DNA from: Nitrosomonas mobilis
Lineage (GTDB): Bacteria > Pseudomonadota > Gammaproteobacteria > Burkholderiales > Nitrosomonadaceae
Assembly: GCF_900103035.1 (NCBI RefSeq)
Contig: NZ_FMWO01000034.1
Location: forward strand, 1 to 38,619
Reading direction: 5' to 3'
Length of the DNA: 38,619 nucleotides
Position 1 is the stretch's first letter. Every line of letters starts with the position of its first letter. The translations under genes were made by a program, and so were the position numbers. Of the stretch, positions 26,946 through 35,490 are shown piece by piece. Below the pieces are notes generated by a model. The model saw nothing but the letters and a program-made list of their open reading frames with translations. It was not told the origin of the DNA and did no database searches.

Positions 26946-27686
26946 TTACAGATTAATACTGCGCCCGCCATCGACGGCAATGATCTGCCCCGTAATATAG
27001 GGCGCATCCTCAATCAAAAAGGATACCGTGCGGGCAATATCCTCCGGTTCTCCCATACGCTGCAACAAGGTTCTATCAATAATGGAATTACGTACCGCTT
27101 CATCCTGCCATTCGCCGGCCTCCGGCCACAGAATTGGCCCAGGTGACACGCCATTGACACGGATTTGTGGTGAAAGATCCACCGCCAAAGAACGCGTCAG
27201 ACTGGCGAGACCACCCTTGGCCGCATTGTAAATTGCGTAATGCTTTAAAGGATATTCGGCGTGGATATCCACGATATTGACAATACAGCCTTGTTGCCGC
27301 CTGAGAAAGGGCGCAGCTGCCTGTGACAGAAATAATGGCGCCTTGAGATTGCTGCCGATCAGCTCCTGCCAGGCAAACTCATCACATACGCCGATCGGGG
27401 TTGAAAAAAAACTGGAAGCATTATTAACCAGCGCATCTAGTTGACCAAACTGTCGTGCCGCATCATCAACCAATGCTGAAATCTGCGCCATGTCCAGCAA
27501 ATCCGCCTGTACTAATGCTGCAGATGATCGCCGTGATTGCTCTAGCTCATGTCGCAGGCGCTGCCCCTCGGAACAGGATGAGCGATAATGGATCACCACC
27601 CTGGCACCACGCTGATGAAGCCAGCGGCAAATCGCTGCACCGACACGTCTAGCGCCACCCGTCACCAGTACGACCTTATCTTTCAC
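26946..27686 (-). CDS. Pteridine-reductase-like SDR (FolM type)
   Basis: 246-residue SDR. The cofactor motif TGGARRVG carries the TGxxxRxG variant typical of pteridine reductases rather than the common TGxxxGxG. Other motifs are NNASSFF near residue 88, the IVDIHAEYPLKHYAIYNAAKGG active-site segment with Tyr and Lys, and RVNGVSPGPILWP. Pteridine reductases (PTR1, FolM) reduce dihydropterins, including dihydromonapterin, with NADPH. The start is a GTG behind GAGGAAA. It is transcribed divergently from the MidA-type gene, and its 3' end faces the signalling operon. Confidence 0.82.
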   Translation of the reverse strand: MKDKVVLVTGGARRVGAAICRWLHQRGARVVIHYRSSCSEGQRLRHELEQSRRSSAALVQADLLDMAQISALVDDAARQFGQLDALVNNASSFFSTPIGVCDEFAWQELIGSNLKAPLFLSQAAAPFLRRQQGCIVNIVDIHAEYPLKHYAIYNAAKGGLASLTRSLAVDLSPQIRVNGVSPGPILWPEAGEWQDEAVRNSIIDRTLLQRMGEPEDIARTVSFLIEDAPYITGQIIAVDGGRSINL

Positions 27687-27750
27687 GTTTTATTTCCTCG
27701 CTTGCGCTACACTCCTGATCTGCAATCTACCATACTGACGTAAAACCGTA

Positions 27751-28923
27751 ATGAATTTACCCTTACCTGATCCGCTCGCACGCAAACACAGCGATACGTT
27801 AACCACCCTGCTACGGGAACAGATTATTCGTGCTGGTGGCTGGCTATCTTTTGCGGACTACATGCAAACTGTGCTGTATATGCCCGGAATGGGCTATTAC
27901 AGCGCAGACATGGCCAAATTTGGCGAGTCCGGTGATTTTGTGACGGCACCAGAGATATCCTCGCTATTTGGCCAAACGCTTGCGCAACAGGCTGCTCAAA
28001 TATTGGCAGAAATCCCGCATGGCTCAATTCTGGAGTTAGGCGCGGGATCAGGCAAGCTGGCAGTAGACATGCTATTAGCACTTGAACAGCTCGGTCAGTT
28101 ACCTATCTATTACAACATACTCGAAGTCAGTGCGGAGCTACGACAGCGTCAGCAAATAACCATCGAACAACGCCTGCCACATCTCGCACAGCGGGTGCAC
28201 TGGCTGAGCACCTTGCCGGAGCGGTTCGATGGACTGATACTTGCCAATGAAGTATTGGATGCCACACCAGTGCATCTGGTGATCTGGCAGGACGGCAATA
28301 TTTTTGAACAGGGCGTTGCCTGGTATGACCATCAATTTATCTGGCAACCCCGACCACTGATCGACGAAGTATTACTGAAAATTGCGCGCCAACTTCCGCC
28401 AGCTCAAGATTGGGAAGTAACGGGCGATTGTTACCTCAGTGAAATCAGTCTGGCCAATCGCCTATTAATTCGTTCACTGGCAGAACGGTTGCGACAAGGC
28501 ACTATGTTGCTGATTGATTATGGTTTTGGCGAGCGGGAATATTATCATCCGCAACGCAACCAGGGCACCTTGATGTGTCATTATCGCCACCATGCACATA
28601 ATGACCCTTTTTTTCTACCTGGTCTGCAGGATATTACCACCCATGTGGATTTTTCTGCGGTAGCTGAAATGGCGCTGGCAGAAGGCTTGCAGCTCCAGGG
28701 CTACACCACCCAGGCACATTTTCTGATCAACTGCGGGATCACTGACCTGCTGGCACACGCACCCGCCGATCAGCCAGGCAGCTATTTGCCTCTCGCCAAT
28801 CAGGTACAGCGCCTGGTGAGTCCGGCAGAAATGGGGGAATTATTTAAGGTCATCGCGTTCAACAAGTCGCTTGATTTACCACTGCGGGGATTCGGTCGCG
28901 GTGACCTGCAACGCCTGCTTTAA
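27751..28923 (+). CDS. MidA/NDUFAF7-type SAM-dependent methyltransferase (DUF185)
   Basis: 390-residue protein of the DUF185 family. The mitochondrial homologue NDUFAF7 methylates an Arg of a complex I subunit. The visible motifs are SFADYMQTVLYMPGMGYYS (residues 34-52), GDFVTAPEISSLFGQ, the SAM-binding ILELGAGSGKLA (about 93), NEVLDATPVH (about 169) and LIDYGFGEREYYHP with GTLMCHYRHH near 275. A role in maturation of respiratory NADH dehydrogenase is plausible but inferred. It is divergent from the pteridine-reductase gene by 64 bases, and its stop overlaps the tail of the opposing hpnG gene. Confidence 0.85.
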   Translation: MNLPLPDPLARKHSDTLTTLLREQIIRAGGWLSFADYMQTVLYMPGMGYYSADMAKFGESGDFVTAPEISSLFGQTLAQQAAQILAEIPHGSILELGAGSGKLAVDMLLALEQLGQLPIYYNILEVSAELRQRQQITIEQRLPHLAQRVHWLSTLPERFDGLILANEVLDATPVHLVIWQDGNIFEQGVAWYDHQFIWQPRPLIDEVLLKIARQLPPAQDWEVTGDCYLSEISLANRLLIRSLAERLRQGTMLLIDYGFGEREYYHPQRNQGTLMCHYRHHAHNDPFFLPGLQDITTHVDFSAVAEMALAEGLQLQGYTTQAHFLINCGITDLLAHAPADQPGSYLPLANQVQRLVSPAEMGELFKVIAFNKSLDLPLRGFGRGDLQRLL

Positions 28924-29621
28924 TCCAGCAAAGTTTCTATTTGCCGGATGGCGGTTTTAAGGGTTGCGCTGGCTGCTCGCATCCCGCCACCCAGACGCAA
29001 AAGCTCTGTCAAGTGGACTTGCCGCCGTATTAGCAGCACCAACAAAGATAGCGGTTTGACACGACCATCCACATGCAGTGCACCCAGCAAGACCGCTGGA
29101 GGCGAATACTGCACCGGATCAGTAATCGCGCGCACAGCAATAAATGGAATATTCCTATCCACTGCCACCGTGGCAATCGCGCCACTTTCCATATCCACTG
29201 CACAGGCACCTGTTCTGATGGCCAGAGCAAGTTTCTCCTGCTCGGACGTCAGGACTTGTTCACTACCCGCTAAAGGACTATCAATAACATTTACATCACC
29301 AGACAAACGGCGCACGAGGTTTGCACGCAAACTGCCATTGGTCGCATAAACTTGTTCGTTAATCACCGATATTGGCACCACCAAGTCACCGGAATGCAAA
29401 CGCGCATCCAAAGCACCTGCCACCCCAAAACTGATCAGTGCAACCACACCATGCTGATCGACAAGCTCAGCAGCAGCACGCCATGCTGCCTGCGCACCCA
29501 TACCGCATAATGTGACGATCAGTTTGTCACGAACAGCTATAGGTTGATAGAGTTGGAAATGTTGCCGGGCAATGCATCTGGCTTCCGCCTGCATGGCAAC
29601 CACGATTCCAATACGTTTCAC
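28920..29621 (-). CDS. hpnG: Hopanoid-associated nucleosidase/phosphorylase HpnG
   Basis: Member of the phosphorylase superfamily (MTA/SAH nucleosidase fold). HpnG removes adenine from adenosylhopane to give ribosylhopane, a step in side-chain extension of hopanoids. The visible motifs are the N-terminal RIGIVVAMQAEAR, LCGMGAQAAWRAA, ISFGVAGALD and the base-binding CAVDMESGAIATVA with the conserved Glu, then VRAITDP. The GTG at 29621, 8 bases after the shc stop, gives the family N-terminus; an upstream ATG (29666) would add 15 residues overlapping shc. It is transcribed with mlaA and shc. Its stop overlaps that of the convergent MidA-type gene. Confidence 0.85.
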   Translation of the reverse strand: MKRIGIVVAMQAEARCIARQHFQLYQPIAVRDKLIVTLCGMGAQAAWRAAAELVDQHGVVALISFGVAGALDARLHSGDLVVPISVINEQVYATNGSLRANLVRRLSGDVNVIDSPLAGSEQVLTSEQEKLALAIRTGACAVDMESGAIATVAVDRNIPFIAVRAITDPVQYSPPAVLLGALHVDGRVKPLSLLVLLIRRQVHLTELLRLGGGMRAASATLKTAIRQIETLLD

Positions 29622-29629
29622 TCGCCGGT

Positions 29630-31645
29630 CTAACTGGTAAATGTACGGTATCGGTTCAATGCCCACAACGGAAAATACTTGGAATAACCATGATATTTAA
29701 GATAAAACACCCTAGGAAATCCGGGAGCAGTAAACCATGGCTCGTGCCACAGTCCATCCACCTGTTGCATAGCAATCAGATGGTTGATACCGTCACGCAC
29801 CGCTTGGCTATCTGTCTCGCCTGCCGCCATCAGCCCCAGTAGTGCCCACGCAGTCTGAAATGATGTGCTTTCCTGCATCTGCCCAGCCAGTCCTGGGTCA
29901 AGATAGGAATCGTTGCTTTCTCCCCAGCCGCCATCCGAACGTTGCACGGATTTCAACCACTGCACCGCACGGCGCACAGCCACGTGATCAAGGTCAACTT
30001 TTGCCAAACGTAATGCTTCCAGCACCGACCAAGTACCATATATGTAGTTGCTGCCCCAACGACCAAACCAGGCACCACTGGCTTCCTGCTCAGCAAGCAA
30101 ATATGCCAGACCCCGTGCTATCGCTGGTTGATGTCGCGCTTCGCCATACAAGGCAAGAAAACCGACACAACGCGCTGTGACATCGCTTGAAGGCGGATCA
30201 AGCAATGCACCATGATCTGCAAATGGGATCTCGTTCAGGTAATAATGGGTATTGTCGCTGTCAAATGCCGCGAAACCGCCGTTGCTCGACTGCATGCCGG
30301 CGAGCCAGTCTGCAGCCCGCTTCAGACTTTCCTGATAACGATCGGCATCAGCCTGTTGCATCGCCCATGCAGCAGCAGCAGTATCGTCCAAATCCGGATA
30401 ATGAGGATTGGCGTACTGAAATGCCCAGCCACCACCAAGTAAGTCAGGATGCTGATCACGCCAGTCACCCGGTTCATCCAGAATCTGCAGTGGCACCAGC
30501 CAATCGAGCGCACGTTGTACTGGTTCGCTATCTATGTGCTGATGGCCTTCTTGCAATGCAAGACAGGTCAATACTGTATCCCACACGGGTGATACGCATG
30601 GTTGACACCATGCCTGCTCATCTTCCTCGACCACCAGATTGCGTAACGCCTTGCGGCAAATTTGCCGGGAAGGGTGCGCATATTCATAATCCAGCAAGGC
30701 TAGCGCCTCATAAGCATTGATCATTGCCGGAAAAATTGCACCCAGCCCATCTTTGCCATTCAGCCGTTCCATTATCCATTGTTCAGCAAGGCGCAATGCC
30801 TTGCGACGAATAAAAGAGGGTATCAAGGGTTCCAGCATCGACCCCAGACGTTCAACATATAGCAGCACACGATTTAGCCGGGTTCGAATTGGAAAATAAT
30901 TTTTTTCCTCTTCCGGTGGAACCGTAAATAACTCCTGAATGTTTATTTTCCGAGGATTAGCGGCTTTGGCCTTGAGCGAACAAAGTATGGAAAGCGGTAC
31001 GCTTACGGTACGCGACCAATAGGCAATCTTGCTTAAGTGAAATGGAAACCAGCGTGGTAACAGCATAATTTCCACAGGTACGAAAGGCACGCCGCGCCAA
31101 GGAATTTGCTGAAACATCGCCAGCATTAGACGGGTAAATACGTTTGCACGCGCCGCACCCTCATGCGCCAGAATAGTCTCTCGCGCGCGCAGCATATGTG
31201 CAGCTTCAGCCGAATCCCCCGCAAGTTTTAATGCATAATAGGATTTCACACTGCAACTCATATCGAAATCACCTGCGTAATACAGCGACCAGCCACCGTG
31301 CTCCTGTACTTGCTTTACGCGGATAAAATTCGCCAGTTTTGCTTCCAGCGTCAGGTCAATCTCATCCATGAAATGCATCATCAGGATATACTCAGCTGGA
31401 ATCGTACAATCCGCCTCAAGCGGCCAGCACCAGTGGCCATCCTCCTGCTGCAGACCAAGCAGAGCGGCACGCGCCTCGGTAATCGTATTTGTCAATGCAC
31501 CCCTATTGATTTTTCTTTGTGCTTTTATCTGTCCGGCGGCAGCCATCCATTGGCTAGGGAAGCTAATTTTATGAATTCCTGTAATCGCTTTTTTAAAGAT
31601 ATTTTGTTGTGACAAGCCGGACAGGAATGCTGGAAATTTTTTCAT
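29630..31645 (-). CDS. shc: Squalene-hopene cyclase
   Basis: 671-residue cyclase that turns squalene into hopene/hopanol at the membrane, the committed step of hopanoid synthesis. The catalytic acid motif DLDDTA (418-423; DxDD family) is in the context GGWAFQYANPHYP. Repeated QW motifs are visible (QQEDGHW near 66, SSNGGFAAF near 453, SGAWFGRWG, RSDGGWGES, QQVDGLW). C-terminal YHGYSKYFPLWALNRY is typical of the family. Length fits the family (about 630-680). It lies 10 bases after mlaA and just before hpnG, forming a hopanoid operon. Confidence 0.95.
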   Translation of the reverse strand: MKKFPAFLSGLSQQNIFKKAITGIHKISFPSQWMAAAGQIKAQRKINRGALTNTITEARAALLGLQQEDGHWCWPLEADCTIPAEYILMMHFMDEIDLTLEAKLANFIRVKQVQEHGGWSLYYAGDFDMSCSVKSYYALKLAGDSAEAAHMLRARETILAHEGAARANVFTRLMLAMFQQIPWRGVPFVPVEIMLLPRWFPFHLSKIAYWSRTVSVPLSILCSLKAKAANPRKINIQELFTVPPEEEKNYFPIRTRLNRVLLYVERLGSMLEPLIPSFIRRKALRLAEQWIMERLNGKDGLGAIFPAMINAYEALALLDYEYAHPSRQICRKALRNLVVEEDEQAWCQPCVSPVWDTVLTCLALQEGHQHIDSEPVQRALDWLVPLQILDEPGDWRDQHPDLLGGGWAFQYANPHYPDLDDTAAAAWAMQQADADRYQESLKRAADWLAGMQSSNGGFAAFDSDNTHYYLNEIPFADHGALLDPPSSDVTARCVGFLALYGEARHQPAIARGLAYLLAEQEASGAWFGRWGSNYIYGTWSVLEALRLAKVDLDHVAVRRAVQWLKSVQRSDGGWGESNDSYLDPGLAGQMQESTSFQTAWALLGLMAAGETDSQAVRDGINHLIAMQQVDGLWHEPWFTAPGFPRVFYLKYHGYSKYFPLWALNRYRTFTS

Positions 31646-31655
31646 TTCTTCAGGA

Positions 31656-32477
31656 TTATTTTTTGAGTATTAAAAATTTTTTGTGTGGAAGAGTAACATC
31701 GTTCCGGCTACCCCCCATATCCATCATAGGTTCATCGAGCAGCAACTGGTCGTACAGTGTGCCGGGTAATTTTCCGTCATAAATCAGGAAGTTGCGCTGC
31801 TGCAAAAAAGCCTCACGAACAAAAAGATAAGGATCGAGCGCGCTTTGATCTCGCACTTTCATTGGGCCAGAAAGACTGGCACGCTTATCAATAACGCGCA
31901 ATAGCGCGAGTGGCGCCAACACCGGGCCACTCAGCGCATATGCCAGGAAAAGCATACCATCGCTAAAAAAGCTGAAGGGGATATCGGCAACGTCACGCTG
32001 CGTACTCGGCCCATAAATTGGAATAAACGTATAGGAGCCTGCATGCACCCCCCATACCGCCAGTGTTTGCCCAAAATCCTCATCATTCTCCGCAAAACCC
32101 ATATGCCCTGCCATATCAGCCAGACCAAAAATCCCGACCGTTGTATTGATCACAAAACGTAAAGTATCCGAAATGCCCTGACGCACCTTACCCTGCAGAA
32201 AACTGTTCAGCGCCACACCCGGGTAAGACAGATTGCGGTAAAAATTATTGACTGGCCGCCGCACAGCTTCAGGTGCATGTGCCAAATAGGCATCAGCGAT
32301 GGGTTCCAGATACCTGCGATCTATCTCATCCGTAAAGCGATAGGATTTCCGGTTGAATGACTCATACGGATCATGAGGATCCGTTGGCTGCACGTCCTTC
32401 GATATCGAAGCACATCCGATACAACCTGACAATAACAGGAATACAACAACCCACTTAAATTGACATTTATTCCTCAA
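31656..32477 (-). CDS. mlaA: MlaA-family outer-membrane lipoprotein
   Basis: 273-residue VacJ/MlaA lipoprotein. Its lipobox LSGC places the lipidated Cys at 19, after a short basic N-terminus. Family segments include DPYESFNRKSYRFTDEID, VRRPVNNFYRNLSYPGVALN, NTTVGIFGLADMA, DFGQTLAVWGVHAGSYTFIP and RDVADIPFSFF. MlaA removes misplaced phospholipids from the outer leaflet and hands them to periplasmic MlaC. The start is TTG behind AGGAA; no ATG gives the lipoprotein signal. Its placement directly before shc suggests a link between lipid traffic and hopanoid membranes. No mlaBCDEF genes are in this window. Confidence 0.9.
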   Translation of the reverse strand: MRNKCQFKWVVVFLLLSGCIGCASISKDVQPTDPHDPYESFNRKSYRFTDEIDRRYLEPIADAYLAHAPEAVRRPVNNFYRNLSYPGVALNSFLQGKVRQGISDTLRFVINTTVGIFGLADMAGHMGFAENDEDFGQTLAVWGVHAGSYTFIPIYGPSTQRDVADIPFSFFSDGMLFLAYALSGPVLAPLALLRVIDKRASLSGPMKVRDQSALDPYLFVREAFLQQRNFLIYDGKLPGTLYDQLLLDEPMMDMGGSRNDVTLPHKKFLILKK

Positions 32478-32526
32478 GCAATATTATTCCTGTTGTTATG
32501 GTATGTAACATGCGTAAATGATCTTA

Positions 32527-32684
32527 GGGCTCGTCAATAAATAACTATCAAATCTTACTGGTCTTTTCGTCCACCTTCGACGTTACGAGAAGACTTGCAT
32601 AGAAAAGTACTATGCGCGCTTTTCCGCGCCTTTAAGGTAAACGAAAATCCGGTGCAATCTGAACAGTTATTTATTGACGAGCCC
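32527..32684. repeat. MITE-like element, family 2 (158 bp)
   Basis: The ends form a perfect inverted repeat of 20 bases starting GGGCTCGTCAATAAATAACT, extended to 24 when the flanking CTTA is counted (32523-32546 with 32665-32688). TA immediately flanks both ends, as expected for a TA target duplication. The 118-bp interior has no ORF. It lies between the mlaA start and the exbB stop, and may carry the operon promoter or terminator. Only one copy is in the window. Confidence 0.85.
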
Positions 32685-32706
32685 TAAGCGGTGACCCTTA
32701 AATAAT

Positions 32707-33315
32707 CTACACTCGCCGCTCACCATGCACGACCTCGACCAACTTCAATGCCTGCAACTCCATTTCCAGTACCAGCGCATCAACCTTGGCACGAAAATGC
32801 CGGTAAAAAATCATGCTGGGTATCGCCACCAGAATGCCGAAGGCCGCATTATATAATGCCACTGAAATCCCATGGGCAAGCTGCACCGGATCGCTACCCG
32901 TTGGTGTACCTGCTCCAAAAATATCGATCATGCCAATCAGGGTACCAAACAACCCCATCAACGGGCTTAATGAAGCAATCGTTCCCAGCGTAGTGAGATA
33001 TCGCTCCAGTTCGTGCACCACTACACGCCCCGCCTCCTCGATCGACTCCTTCATTACTTCACGAGAGCTATCGATATTTTTCAGACCGGCAGCCAAAACA
33101 GAGCCAAGCGGCGAATGCTCCTGCAAACGCGTAAACATCTCTGTACGCGCACCAGTTCGACGAAATTCCTGTAACACCTTCGGCAATAAATCTCTTGGCG
33201 AGACTTTATCAATACGCAGACTCCACAGTCGTTCGCCGATAATACCCACTGCAATGATTGAAGCTAATATGATTGGCCATATTGGCCACCCCGCTGCTTG
33301 AATGATAGAAAACAC
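32707..33315 (-). CDS. exbB: MotA/TolQ/ExbB proton-channel family protein
   Basis: 202-residue ExbB-like protein. The first membrane segment is about 10-28 and two more lie in the C-terminal half (SPLMGLFGTLIGMIDIF near 117; VALYNAAFGILVAIPSMIFY near 152). ExbB with ExbD converts proton flow into TonB motion for outer-membrane uptake. The start is GTG behind GGGAG. The usual partner exbD is not found next to it: downstream is only a 23-base spacer and the family 2 MITE. Upstream, divergent, is xseA. It might serve the TonB-dependent receptor of this window if an exbD and tonB exist elsewhere. Confidence 0.85.
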   Translation of the reverse strand: MFSIIQAAGWPIWPIILASIIAVGIIGERLWSLRIDKVSPRDLLPKVLQEFRRTGARTEMFTRLQEHSPLGSVLAAGLKNIDSSREVMKESIEEAGRVVVHELERYLTTLGTIASLSPLMGLFGTLIGMIDIFGAGTPTGSDPVQLAHGISVALYNAAFGILVAIPSMIFYRHFRAKVDALVLEMELQALKLVEVVHGERRV

Positions 33316-33426
33316 GCATTAATCTCCCAGATCGTTAAAAGTTTGGTTACGATACGGTGCTATTAAATGTAACTGCTCATCCGACCATTATCAGTCCTGC
33401 ACTGAATTCCTACACCACTTTTTTTA

Positions 33427-33476
33427 AGAGCGCTTCTAAAAATTCACATTTCGCCACAATATTGTGTTGTTCATTA
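33427..33476 (+). repeat. Degenerate remnant of repeat family 1
   Basis: GAGCGCTTCTAAAAATTCAC resembles the left end of family 1, and CACAATATTGTGTTGTTCAT resembles its interior, with about 50 internal bases missing. Both pieces are colinear with the full copies at 6023 and 18697. The right end is absent. Confidence 0.55.
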
Positions 33477-33525
33477 ATGTTATGCACAAAATCTGTGGAT
33501 AACTATGTGCATAAATGATGAACAA
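33467..33525. promoter_or_regulatory. Dyad with three DnaA-box-like sites upstream of xseA
   Basis: TTATGCACA (33480-33488), TGTGGATAA (33494-33502; exact complement of the TTATCCACA box) and TGTGCATAA (33506-33514) lie within 35 bases. They are nested in an imperfect inverted repeat with arms TTGTTCAT...GCACA (33467-33488) and TGTGCATAAATGATGAACAA (33506-33525). An AT-rich stretch follows up to the xseA start. It could be a DnaA-controlled regulatory or titration site; dnaA is not nearby, so it is not called an origin. Confidence 0.55.
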
Positions 33526-33693
33526 TGTACCTAAGTTCCCATTCATCCATGCTATTTTTTGAATTGCCTAAATTTTAATCCGATAAATTGTATCATAAAA
33601 ACATATAGTTAATTAATGTCGGCATTTATTCTGAAATTTCACTATTATATTGTGACAGTTGAAAAAAATTGTGGATGATTGATAAATGTCAAG

Positions 33694-35037
33694 ATGAATA
33701 TCAGACTAGATTCCATAACAGATAAAACTCTGTGGCATATCAGCGAATTAAACCAGAATGTTCGTCTTATTCTTGAACAGGCCTTTCCGCTATTGTGGGT
33801 AACTGGCGAAATTTCCAACTTCAAGCGCTACCCATCCGGGCACTGGTATTTTTCCCTGAAAGACGATAATGCACAAGTACGCTGCGTCATGTTTCGTCAT
33901 AAAAATACTACACTGGACTGGCACCCCGAAGACGGCATGCGGGTAGAAGCGCGAGCATCAGTTACGCTCTATGAAGCACGCGGAGATTTTCAGTTAACAG
34001 TCGAACACCTGCGTCGTGCCGGCTTGGGCAGACTATTTGAAGCATTTGAGCAGCTGAAAACCAAATTGCGGCAGCAAGGCTTGTTTGATACCATCCTCAA
34101 ACGTTCACTACCAAAATATCCTAAACAGATCGGGGTCATTACTTCTTCCAATACCGCCGCACTTCGGGATGTGTTGATTACGCTGCACCGACGAATGCCT
34201 GCCATTCCGATTATTATTTATCCTACACCAGTACAGGGTGAAAATGCCGCCGGCAATATCGTCGCTGCCTTGCGACTGGCTGCACAGCGCGCTGAATGCG
34301 ACGTGCTCATTCTCTGCCGTGGCGGGGGGTCGATCGAGGACTTATGGGCATTCAATGAAGAAAAAGTCGTGCTTGCAATTGCTGCCTGTCCAATTCCGGT
34401 TGTCACCGGTATCGGCCACGAAACCGACTTTACCATCGCCGATTTTGTGGCTGACGCACGCGCGCCCACCCCAACGGGTGCCGCGCAACTGGTCTGCCCT
34501 GATACCAGCGAAATAAAGCAGGCAATGCGCCAGTGGCGTCATCGTTTACAACAAAGTATGGAACGCAAAATTGAATCCTGTCTGCAGACCACTGACCTGT
34601 TTGCCCACCGACTGACGCACCCCGGCGACAAAATCCACCAACAACAAATCAACCTAACACAGCTCCAACAGCGATTACTACGCGCCGGGGCGAGGCAACT
34701 GGAGAATCATCAATGGCACATTGAAGTCTTGAAGCGACGCATTTCTGCCAGCCAGCCCGATATAGCAAAAAATAAACGCTATCAACTCGAGCTCGCCACC
34801 CGCCTAGTGCGCGCCATGAATAACCGCATGCAAAACCTAACCTGTTCAATAGCAGGGCTTGTAAAACAACTCTCGCATCTCGACCCGCAAGCAGTGCTGG
34901 CGCGTGGCTATAGTATCGCCTATACTGCGCAGGGCGACGTCTTGCGCCATTATCGACAAGTGAGTTCTGGAGATAACGTGCAAGTAGTACTAGCACATGG
35001 CAGAGTTCATGCCAGTGTTGTCAAATCCATCAAATAA
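33694..35037 (+). CDS. xseA: Exodeoxyribonuclease VII large subunit
   Basis: 447-residue XseA from the ATG at 33694. Together with XseB it degrades single-stranded DNA in both directions. An OB-fold lies at the N-terminus (LLWVTGEISNFKRYPSGHWYFSLKDD, about residues 30-55). The catalytic region has KRYPKQIGVITSSNTAALRD-like sequence (SLPKYPKQIGVIT, then TLHRRMP), ILCRGGGSIEDLWAFNEE, GIGHETDFTIADFVADARAPTPTGAA and a helical C-terminal half. A TTG at 33679 would add five residues; the ATG is preferred although the ribosome-binding site is weak. It is followed 18 bases later by a DUF423 gene. No xseB is nearby. Confidence 0.94.
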   Translation: MNIRLDSITDKTLWHISELNQNVRLILEQAFPLLWVTGEISNFKRYPSGHWYFSLKDDNAQVRCVMFRHKNTTLDWHPEDGMRVEARASVTLYEARGDFQLTVEHLRRAGLGRLFEAFEQLKTKLRQQGLFDTILKRSLPKYPKQIGVITSSNTAALRDVLITLHRRMPAIPIIIYPTPVQGENAAGNIVAALRLAAQRAECDVLILCRGGGSIEDLWAFNEEKVVLAIAACPIPVVTGIGHETDFTIADFVADARAPTPTGAAQLVCPDTSEIKQAMRQWRHRLQQSMERKIESCLQTTDLFAHRLTHPGDKIHQQQINLTQLQQRLLRAGARQLENHQWHIEVLKRRISASQPDIAKNKRYQLELATRLVRAMNNRMQNLTCSIAGLVKQLSHLDPQAVLARGYSIAYTAQGDVLRHYRQVSSGDNVQVVLAHGRVHASVVKSIK

Positions 35038-35055
35038 CCAGGAGTGAAATCCGTC

Positions 35056-35436
35056 ATGTCCCGTTTTTTTCTCGCGCTGGGTGCATTCAATGCCTTTCTC
35101 TGTGTCGCGCTCGGCGCCATGGGTGCACATGTATTGAAAGCACAGCTGACTGTCGATATGCTGGCCAATTATCAAACTGGCGTACAGTACCATTTTTATC
35201 ATGCGCTGGGACTGATACTGGTCGGATTGCTGCTCGACCGCCTGCCATCCTCGCGGTCGCTCAAAGTTTCCGGAATACTGATGTGTAGCGGTATCCTCTT
35301 TTTTTCAGGTACGCTCTATATCATCAGCCTGACCGGCATGCGCGGACTGGGTATGATCGCTCCACTGGGCGGGATTTCCTACATGAGTGCCTGGCTACTC
35401 CTTACCTATGCCGCCTGGAAGCACAAACCGGCATGA
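35056..35436 (+). CDS. DUF423 family small membrane protein (YgdD-like)
   Basis: 126 residues from the ATG at 35056, with four hydrophobic segments. Typical DUF423 features are the ALGAMGAHVLK segment near residue 18, the YQTGVQYHFYHALGL motif near 40 and GGISYMSAWLLL near the end. Function is not known for the family. The AGGAG at 35040-35044 is 11 bases before this ATG; the GTG directly behind it (35044) has no spacing, so the ATG is preferred. It is likely cotranscribed with xseA. Confidence 0.8.
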   Translation: MSRFFLALGAFNAFLCVALGAMGAHVLKAQLTVDMLANYQTGVQYHFYHALGLILVGLLLDRLPSSRSLKVSGILMCSGILFFSGTLYIISLTGMRGLGMIAPLGGISYMSAWLLLTYAAWKHKPA

Positions 35437-35490
35437 TCTCCAACAGATAATCGATATACAGCAATTCTCATATAGCCACGATTTTCACGC

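Noticed and set aside
33467..33690. Chromosomal replication origin
   Set aside because: DnaA-box-like sites and AT-rich DNA are present, but dnaA, dnaN, gidA and rpmH are not nearby; only a regulatory or titration site is proposed.
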